Shown: positions 58,166 through 64,000 of the stretch, one piece after another
How positions within the stretch are numbered: the stretch's first letter is position 1
How the letters are laid out: every line of letters starts with the position of its first letter
Program-made: the position numbers and the translations under genes
Source: Streptomyces sp. CB02056
GTDB taxonomy: Bacteria; Actinomycetota; Actinomycetes; Streptomycetales; Streptomycetaceae
NCBI RefSeq assembly: GCF_001905545.1
Contig: NZ_LIPD01000013.1
Location: 62,001 to 126,000 of the forward strand
Reading direction: 5' to 3'
Length of the DNA stretch: 64,000 nt
Notes under the pieces: model-generated
What the model was told of the DNA's origin: nothing
The model's database searches: none
Seen by the model: only the letters and a program-made list of their open reading frames with translations

Positions 58166-59455
58166 TCAGGCCTTGGTGACGTCCTCGACCTCGGCCTCGT
58201 CCTCCCGGCCGGGAGTTTTCAGGTTGAATTTGACGATGATGAACCGGAAGAGCGCGTAGTACACGACGGCGAAGCAGAGGCCGATCGGGATGATCAGCCA
58301 CGGTTTGGTGGCCAGTCCCCAGTTGATCACGTAGTCGATCAGGCCGGCCGAGAAGCTGAACCCGTCGTGCACCCCGAGCCCCCAGGTCACCGCCATCGAG
58401 GCGCCGGTCAGCAGCGCGTGCACGGCGTACAGGGCCGGGGCGATGTAGGCGAAGGAGTACTCGATCGGTTCGGTGACGCCCGTCACGAAGGAGGTCAGGC
58501 CGACCGAGAGCATCAGGCCGTAGATCTCCTTGCGCCGGTGCGGCTTCGCCGAGTGCGCGATCGCGAGCGCGGCGGCCGGCAGCGCGAACATCATGATCGG
58601 GAAGAAGCCGGACTGGAACTGTCCGGCCGTCGGGTCGCCCGCCAGGAAGCGCGGGATGTCGCCGTGCACGATCGCGCCGTCCGGCCTGGTGAACTCCCCG
58701 AACTGGAACCAGACGAAGGTGTTCAGCAGCTGGTGCATGCCGATCAGCAGCAAGGCCCGGTTGAACAGGCCGAAGATGCCGGCGCCGCCCGCGCCCAGGT
58801 CGGAGAGGGTCTGCGAGAAGTCGTTCAGGCCGCGGCCGATCGGCGGCCAGACCCAGAGCGCCACCACGGCGGTCAGCATGCCGACCAGCGCGGTGATCAT
58901 CGGCACCAGGCGGCGGCCGTTGAAGAAGCCGAGCCAGTCGACCAGCTTGGTGCGGTGGAACCGCACCCACAGCCAGGCCGACATCAGGCCGATCAGGATG
59001 CCGCCGAGCACCCCCGGGTTCTGGAACGTCGCGGCCGCCGCCTTCGCCGAGCTGTAGTCCACGCACTGGTCGCTGACCAGTACCGTCGGCGGCTTGCAGC
59101 TCTCCGGGAAGGCGTGCAGGACCTTGTAGTACACCAGGAAGCCGACCACGGCGGCGAGCGCCGTCGAGCCGTCCGCCTTCTTCGCCATGCCGATCGCGAC
59201 GCCGATGCAGAACAGCAGCGGCAGGCCGAAGGAGGAGTCGAGCAGCGCGCCGCCGGCGGAGGCGAAGACCTTCGCGACGTTGTCCCAGCCGAGGCCGTCC
59301 TTGCCGAACACGTCCGGCTGGCCGAGGCGGTTGAGGATGCCCGCGGCGGGGAGCACCGCCACCGGGAGCTGCAGGGAGCGGCCCATCTTCTGGAGGCCGC
59401 CGTAGAAGATGTGCCATCGTTTGGCCTGCGGGGCCGTGGCGCCTGCCGAACTCAT
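58166..59455 (-). CDS. nagE1: PTS permease EIIC component, GlcNAc type
   Basis: A 429-residue EIIC paralogue of nagE2. It shares LQLPVAVLPAAGILNRLGQ, LGFFNGRRLVPMI, GMHQLLNTFVWFQFGEF and VTGVTEPIEYSFAY. It carries a unique Cys-flanked insertion (ESCKPPTVLVSDQCVDYS, about 140-160) that nagE2 lacks. Both end DVTKA. Start ATG at 59455. It is divergent from nagF with a dre site between. The paralogues are too far apart in sequence to be a recent duplication. Confidence 0.92.
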   Translation of the reverse strand: MSSAGATAPQAKRWHIFYGGLQKMGRSLQLPVAVLPAAGILNRLGQPDVFGKDGLGWDNVAKVFASAGGALLDSSFGLPLLFCIGVAIGMAKKADGSTALAAVVGFLVYYKVLHAFPESCKPPTVLVSDQCVDYSSAKAAAATFQNPGVLGGILIGLMSAWLWVRFHRTKLVDWLGFFNGRRLVPMITALVGMLTAVVALWVWPPIGRGLNDFSQTLSDLGAGGAGIFGLFNRALLLIGMHQLLNTFVWFQFGEFTRPDGAIVHGDIPRFLAGDPTAGQFQSGFFPIMMFALPAAALAIAHSAKPHRRKEIYGLMLSVGLTSFVTGVTEPIEYSFAYIAPALYAVHALLTGASMAVTWGLGVHDGFSFSAGLIDYVINWGLATKPWLIIPIGLCFAVVYYALFRFIIVKFNLKTPGREDEAEVEDVTKA

Positions 59456-59852
59456 CCTTCGCCCTCCGAGAGCAGTTGCCTGCCGGGGGCCCGGCGGGAC
59501 CCTCGGGCAGGGCTCGGGAACACCCGGGGCCGTTCCCGCGTTCGTCGGAGTACACATATATTGGTGTAGACCACTTGACGCAGGTCGCACTCCGGAGGCG
59601 CGAGCCCCGCTGATCGTCATCCTCGGGCGGCGATCCGGAGCCTGCCCGCCGGAATGGGCCGAAAGTGGACTAACGTGGCGGACCGGACCGGCACGGGTGA
59701 TGCTGGTCGCGCCGCTCGCAGGCCGACCGCGGCCGAACCCGCGTCAGCCACCGGCACGCACCTCACCGCACGACGGTCGAGGGACACCCAGCACCAGCGC
59801 AGGACGGCACCCGGCAGAGCCGCCGAAGGGCCGAGACAGAGGGAGAAACCAG
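59456..59852. promoter_or_regulatory. nagE1-nagF intergenic region with DasR-like site
   Basis: The dre element ATTGGTGTAGACCACT is at 59560-59575, 105 bp from nagE1 and 278 bp from nagF. An AT-rich CATATAT patch just left of it is a -10 candidate for nagE1, and TTGACG at 59575-59580 overlaps the site as a -35 candidate for nagF. The remaining 260 bases before nagF hold no gene. Confidence 0.8.
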
Positions 59853-60086
59853 ATGGCCAGCAAGGCTGAGAAGATCGTCGCCGGTCTGGGCGGCATCGAC
59901 AACATCGAAGAGGTCGAGGGCTGCATCACCCGCCTGCGCACCGAGGTCAAGGACGCCTCCCTGGTCGACGAGGCCGCCCTCAAGGCCGCCGGCGCCCACG
60001 GCGTCGTGAAGATGGGCACCGCGATCCAGGTCGTCATCGGCACCGACGCCGACCCGATCGCCGCCGACATCGAGGACATGATGTGA
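59853..60086 (+). CDS. nagF: PTS EIIB component for GlcNAc
   Basis: A 77-residue cytoplasmic domain that passes phosphate from EIIA to the sugar. The phosphorylated Cys24 lies in EVEGCITRLRTEVKD, the family signature, and VVKMGTAIQVVIGTDAD follows. It is a stand-alone EIIB serving NagE1/NagE2. ATG at 59853 follows AGAGGGAG. The DasR-like site in the upstream region and a terminator downstream make it monocistronic. Confidence 0.95.
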   Translation: MASKAEKIVAGLGGIDNIEEVEGCITRLRTEVKDASLVDEAALKAAGAHGVVKMGTAIQVVIGTDADPIAADIEDMM

Positions 60087-60112
60087 GCTGAACCACCCAG
60101 GTTCAGCCCGCC

Positions 60113-60147
60113 CGGCCCGCCGACCCGCTCAGGGGGACGGCGGGCCG
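60113..60147. terminator. Terminator after nagF
   Basis: CGGCCCGCCG (60113-60122) pairs perfectly with CGGCGGGCCG (60138-60147), 27 bp after the nagF stop. Confidence 0.85.
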
Positions 60148-60215
60148 TGGCGCGTCCCCACCCTCTCCGGCTCGCCTCCGGAAGCGGCCCCCCGGAGCGA
60201 CTACGCTCAGTGCCT

Positions 60216-60941
<726 letters not shown>

Positions 60942-61123
60942 ACCGGCGAGGGCCCCGCGGCCGTGGAGCGGAACGGACGGACGGTCAACCCGTGGGTGGG
61001 GACGGCCGTTCGGACCGGTACGGACGCGCGTACGGGCCGCGGGTGGGGCCGCGGGGCGAACGGCCCGCCGAAGGGTCGACCTGACGGTCGGCCTGCTGTA
61101 CAGGCCGGGTCCGGAGACCGTAC

Positions 61124-61153
61124 GGTTCCCGCAGCACCCCCGCTGCGGGAACC
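61124..61153. terminator. Hairpin between rph and lipoprotein gene
   Basis: A perfect 12-bp inverted repeat GGTTCCCGCAGC with GCTGCGGGAACC (61124-61135 and 61142-61153, 6-nt loop). It is 180 bp after rph, so it may instead lie in the leader of the lipoprotein mRNA. Confidence 0.65.
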
Positions 61154-61210
61154 GCGCACCCCTCTGCGCGCGTCCCACCCCACGGAACCCGCGCCCCCCA
61201 GGAGGATCGG

Positions 61211-61600
61211 ATGCCGTCGAGCATCGCCCGCCCCGCCGCCCTCGCCGTGGCCGGACTCATCGCGATCCTCCCGCTCAGCATGGTGAGCTGCTCCGCCGCC
61301 CAGAAGGCGCTCGACTGCGGCAACACCGCCGTGAGGATCACCGGCGACCTCGCCGACGTCACCCAGGCGTACGACAACGCGAGCAACGACTCGGCGGCCG
61401 CCGGGAAGGCCCTGCAGAAGCTCAAGAACGACCTCGACCAGGTCGGGAAGAACTCCAAGAACACCGACGTCGCCAAGGCCGTGACCGATCTGCAGAAGCA
61501 GGTCGAGAACGTGCAGCGGGCGGCGGACAGGAACGAGGTCCCGGACCTCAAGCCGCTCGGCAACGCGGCCGGCAACCTCACCTCGCTCTGCACCGGCTGA
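61211..61600 (+). CDS. Small secreted lipoprotein
   Basis: A 129-residue protein. The signal ends in lipobox SMVSC (Cys27), so it is probably lipid-anchored outside the membrane. The mature part is helical, with a coiled-coil-like stretch AGKALQKLKNDLDQVGKNSK and AVTDLQKQVENVQRAADR between two Cys (in LDCGN and SLCTG) that could form a disulfide. No family could be named. ATG at 61211 with CAGGAGG upstream. It lies between rph and rdgB but is probably transcribed alone. Confidence 0.8.
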   Translation: MPSSIARPAALAVAGLIAILPLSMVSCSAAQKALDCGNTAVRITGDLADVTQAYDNASNDSAAAGKALQKLKNDLDQVGKNSKNTDVAKAVTDLQKQVENVQRAADRNEVPDLKPLGNAAGNLTSLCTG

Positions 61601-61631
61601 CCGCCTCCGGCCACTCGGTAGGGTGGGCGAT

Positions 61632-62237
61632 ATGTCCACCCGCCTGATCCTCGCCACCCGCAACCAGCACAAGGTCACCGAGCTCCGCGCCATCCTGGCG
61701 GACGCCGGCCTGGACGTCGAACTCGTCGGCGCCGACGCCTACCCGGAGATCCCGGACGTCCCCGAGACCGGCGTCACCTTCGCCGAGAACGCCCTGCTCA
61801 AGGCCCACGCCCTGGCCCGCGCCACCGGCCTGCCCGCCGTCGCCGACGACTCCGGCCTCTGCGTGGACGTGCTGAACGGCGCGCCCGGCATCTTCTCCGC
61901 GCGCTGGTCCGGCAAGCACGGCGACGACCGCGCCAACCTCGACCTGCTGCTCGCCCAGCTCTCCGACATCGCCGAGCCGCACCGCGGCGCCCACTTCTTC
62001 TGCGCCGCCGCCCTCGCCCTCCCCGACGGCACCGAGCGCGTCGTCGAGGGCCGCCTCCTCGGCACCCTGCGCACCGCCCCGGCCGGCGACGGCGGCTTCG
62101 GCTACGACCCGATCCTCCAGCCCCTCGGCGAGACCCGCACCTGCGCGGAGCTCACCGCCGACGAGAAGAACGCCATCAGCCACCGCGGCAAGGCCTTCCG
62201 CGCCCTCGCCCCGGTCGTGAAGGACCTCATCGCCTGA
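61632..62237 (+). CDS. rdgB: dITP/XTP pyrophosphatase (non-canonical purine NTPase)
   Basis: A 201-residue house-cleaning enzyme that removes dITP and XTP from the nucleotide pool. It has the Ham1/RdgB motifs LILATRNQHKVTELRAIL, ENALLKAHALARATG, VADDSGLCVDVLNGAPGIFSARW and GDGGFGYDPIL, and ends SHRGKAFRAL. ATG at 61632. Together with endonuclease V at 34444 it covers two steps of inosine defence. A strong terminator follows. Confidence 0.95.
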   Translation: MSTRLILATRNQHKVTELRAILADAGLDVELVGADAYPEIPDVPETGVTFAENALLKAHALARATGLPAVADDSGLCVDVLNGAPGIFSARWSGKHGDDRANLDLLLAQLSDIAEPHRGAHFFCAAALALPDGTERVVEGRLLGTLRTAPAGDGGFGYDPILQPLGETRTCAELTADEKNAISHRGKAFRALAPVVKDLIA

Positions 62238-62254
62238 CGCCCCGCAGTAACGAA

Positions 62255-62295
62255 GATGGCCCGCTCCCCTTCGATTTGAAGGGGAGCGGGCCATC
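62255..62295. terminator. Bidirectional terminator between rdgB and tRNA
   Basis: A perfect 18-bp inverted repeat (62255-62272 with 62278-62295, 5-nt loop) between the convergent rdgB and tRNA/HNH transcripts. Confidence 0.93.
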
Positions 62296-62300
62296 TGGCC

Positions 62301-62378
62301 TGGTGCGCCCGGTGGGACTCGAACCCACGACACTGCGGTTCTAAGCCGCATCTCTCTTGCCAGCTGGAGTACAGGCGC
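62301..62378 (-). tRNA. Atypical tRNA with UAG anticodon (Leu codon CUA) and short variable arm
   Basis: The minus strand folds with acceptor GCGCCTG/CGGGCGC (one U-G), anticodon stem TGCGG/CCGCA around loop CTTAGAA, T arm GTGGG TTCGAGT CCCAC, discriminator A and an encoded CCA. Anticodon UAG reads the leucine codon CUA. However, the variable region is only 5 nt (GTGTC), whereas leucine tRNAs need a long arm. D stem is CTC/GAG, leaving extra bases next to the anticodon stem. The true amino acid is uncertain. It starts 14 bp after the HNH gene stop on the same strand, so it may be processed from that mRNA. Confidence 0.8.
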
Positions 62379-62392
62379 GTGCCAGGTCAAGC

Positions 62393-63229
62393 CTACCGGC
62401 TGTCGCGCGTGGTGGTGGCACGATTCTTCCGGCGACAGTAGGTATCGGTGATGGCATGGCAGTTCGGGCAGAGCAGCCGGAGGTTGCCCGGGCGGTTGTC
62501 CGACCAGTCGCCGTTGACGTGGTCGACCTCCAGCGTCATGGGGCGTCCTCGCCACTCCGGCCCGGTGCCGCAGTCCTCGCACAGCTCGGGTCGGCCGAGT
62601 TCGGCCAGCGCACTACGGATTCGAGCGCCGGGGATTCGCTTCGCGCTCTGGGCGCGTCGGACCAGCAGTTGATCGGCTGGGATCCGCGTCGGAGCGTGCC
62701 CGCCGCGATTGTGGGCCTGTCCGGTGAAGTGCGACGTGTCGATGCCGAGGTCCTTGATGCGCCGCCCGATGTGGGCCTGGGTGCCGCCGGCCTGTCGTCG
62801 ATCGAGGTAGCGTACGACGCCGGCCACGCTGTGGGATGCGGCGACGGCCTCCTGGAGCAGTTCCTTCGTGTAGATCGTCCCGGGCGTCGGGAAGTGCGAG
62901 GCGTCGACGCCGTACGCCTTGATCCGTTGCCGCAGGTACTTGCGGTTGTACTCGTTCGGCTCGCGATCGAGCGCGAGCAGCATCTCGTCGAGCGTGGTCG
63001 CGAGGGCTGCGGCTTCGGCCAGCGCCTCCTTCGAGTACTGGCGCTGACGGTAGGAGCGGCAGCCCTGGTCGAAGTGTGCGGTGTCGATGCCGTAATGGTG
63101 GAGCCGCTTGGTGAGGTAGCTGTGTGTGCCACGCGCCATCGGGATGCCGAGCTTGCGCATCATCTCGTTCACGCTGCTCGACTCGGCGGCGAGCGAAGCC
63201 AGCAGCTCGCGGGTGTACTTGACCGGCAT
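62393..63229 (-). CDS. HNH endonuclease with three N-terminal helix-turn-helix-like repeats
   Basis: A 278-residue protein. Three similar units (about residues 5-53, 65-113 and 120-168) each run from Y(S/T)KELL through a variable linker to a conserved R-I-K-YGIDTSHF end, probably DNA-binding modules. A fourth degenerate unit covers 182-212. The C-terminal HNH domain has C217/C220, EVDHVNGDWSDN with the catalytic His237, and C254/C257 as the second zinc pair. Restriction or homing-type DNA cleavage is possible. ATG at 63229. A tRNA gene follows directly. Confidence 0.85.
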   Translation of the reverse strand: MPVKYTRELLASLAAESSSVNEMMRKLGIPMARGTHSYLTKRLHHYGIDTAHFDQGCRSYRQRQYSKEALAEAAALATTLDEMLLALDREPNEYNRKYLRQRIKAYGVDASHFPTPGTIYTKELLQEAVAASHSVAGVVRYLDRRQAGGTQAHIGRRIKDLGIDTSHFTGQAHNRGGHAPTRIPADQLLVRRAQSAKRIPGARIRSALAELGRPELCEDCGTGPEWRGRPMTLEVDHVNGDWSDNRPGNLRLLCPNCHAITDTYCRRKNRATTTRDSR

Positions 63230-63381
63230 GATGGCCCCCAGTGCGGGCTCGTGCGGGTCCTCCCTCGGACGGGCCAACGAGCGGGGCGGGGTCGGGTTAC
63301 GGGTGGCGGTGGGTTTCGGCCAGGGGGCTGACTGGATGTCGCGCGCTTCCGACCTGTGATGTTTGGCTGTTGATTACCAAT

Positions 63382-63425
63382 TGGTACAGACCTATTGACC
63401 TATGTGGTTCAGACCACATAGCTTC
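63382..63425 (+). promoter_or_regulatory. Chitinase promoter with two DasR-like direct repeats
   Basis: TGGTACAGACCT (63382-63393) and TGGTTCAGACCA (63405-63416) are two copies of the 12-bp direct repeat (TGGTCCAGACCT) known before Streptomyces chitinase genes, which overlap dre elements. TTGACC (63395-63400) and ATAGCT about 17 bp later form a -35/-10 pair that the second repeat covers, so repressor binding would block polymerase. Confidence 0.85.
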
Positions 63426-63497
63426 TCCGCCAATTGCAACCCCCCACGTGCGTGCTCCCCCACAGGCACGCGCCGACACTCTCTCCTGGAGGACCGA

Positions 63498-64000
63498 GTG
63501 TTGATCCGAAACACGGCGGAGCGGCGTCCCACCGCCGCGCACCGCCGGAAGAGCCCGGCGGCCCGCGCCGGTGTGGCCTCGCTCGCGGCGGCCTCGTTGG
63601 CCGGACTGCTGATGGCGACGCTGGGTGCGGCGCCCTCGCAGGCGTCGGCGGCCGTCGACAACGCGGCCTGTCGGCCCGACGGCCTGTACCAGACGCCCGG
63701 CGTGGACGTCCCGTACTGCTCCGTCTACGACACCAGCGGGCGCGAGAAGATGGGCGCGGACCACCAGCGCCGCATCATCGGCTACTTCACCGGCTGGCGC
63801 ACCGGCAAGAACGGCGACGCCCCGTACCTGGCGACCGACATCCCCTGGGACAAGGTCACCCACCTCAACTACGCCTTCGGCCACGTCGGCGGCGACAACA
63901 AGCTCTCGGTCGGCACCGACGGCCCGACCAACGAGGCCACCGGGATCTCCTTCCCCGGCGTCCCCGGTGCCGAGCTGGACCCGAGCCTGCCGTACAAGGG
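63498..64000 (+). CDS. Secreted chitinase, glycoside hydrolase family 18 (partial, runs off the window)
   Basis: The first 167 codons of a chitinase. The GTG at 63498 follows CTCCTGGAGGA. A long signal peptide (basic RRPTAAHRRK, then VASLAAASLAGLLMATLGA) is cut after QASA near residue 54. The mature start has a Cys pair (CRPDGLY and PYCSVYD). The barrel begins RRIIGYFTGWRTG, then WDKVTHLNYAFGHVGGDN, both typical of family 18. The catalytic DxxDxDxE lies beyond the window. Chito-oligomers released by it would feed the hexosaminidase and the NagE/NagF system nearby. Confidence 0.92.
   Translation, partial: MLIRNTAERRPTAAHRRKSPAARAGVASLAAASLAGLLMATLGAAPSQASAAVDNAACRPDGLYQTPGVDVPYCSVYDTSGREKMGADHQRRIIGYFTGWRTGKNGDAPYLATDIPWDKVTHLNYAFGHVGGDNKLSVGTDGPTNEATGISFPGVPGAELDPSLPYK

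Noticed and set aside
57792..59555. Second minus-strand frame through nagE1 extending towards nagE2
   Set aside because: It is out of frame with nagE1 and shows no EIIC motifs. It is a shadow.

Overview
The window is very GC-rich, uses GTG and TTG starts freely and codes densely on both strands. Two SsgA-like sporulation proteins, DasR-type operators, a secreted family 18 chitinase and two RDD membrane proteins point to the Streptomycetaceae (Streptomyces or Kitasatospora). Gene order also matches the conserved chromosomal core of that family (hup-murA at the left, cysO-cysM, the nagE/nagF PTS genes, rph and rdgB at the right). No transposase, phage gene, CRISPR array or rRNA was seen, so this reads as core chromosome with small accessory insertions.

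Left part (1-12.2 kb): an HU-like DNA-binding protein and murA converge on a strong hairpin. They are followed by a YqgE protein, a DUF3039 protein and a family 20 hexosaminidase behind a DasR-like site. Next is a three-gene xanthine-dehydrogenase-like operon whose Fe-S subunit carries a long repeat tail. A tRNA-Cys, a guanidine-III riboswitch with its SMR exporter, and an MFS transporter complete this part. Middle-left (12.2-26 kb): a lipoprotein deacetylase, a sortase/esterase/MprF-like operon, an SsgA-like gene and a helicase sharing a Crp-type site, two IclR regulators, a Lon-like protease, an Lrp regulator and half of an HPPD gene.

Middle (26-46 kb): a two-component system, a polyprenol-dependent-type glycosyltransferase, a second SsgA-like protein, two RDD proteins, endonuclease V, and a small type VII secretion cassette of two WXG-like proteins and a mycosin. 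Several small regulators and hypotheticals follow, then pncA and pncB for NAD salvage. Right (45-56 kb): clpS, a DUF2017 gene, an amino-acid permease and the mec-cysO-cysM protein-thiocarboxylate cysteine pathway with a Cys-containing leader peptide. A MazF-like protein, a metallo-hydrolase, a sortase-anchored LASTG protein and a two-gene flavin monooxygenase operon follow, the latter with its own leader peptide of the same family.

Far right (56-64 kb): nagE2, nagE1 and nagF (GlcNAc PTS), then rph, a small lipoprotein, rdgB, an atypical tRNA with a UAG anticodon directly behind an HNH endonuclease gene, and the start of a chitinase. DasR-like sites lie at the hexosaminidase, at nagE2, between nagE1 and nagF, and twice at the chitinase. 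The window therefore holds much of a chitin to chitobiose to GlcNAc uptake regulon. Sulfur/cysteine metabolism is the second recurring theme.
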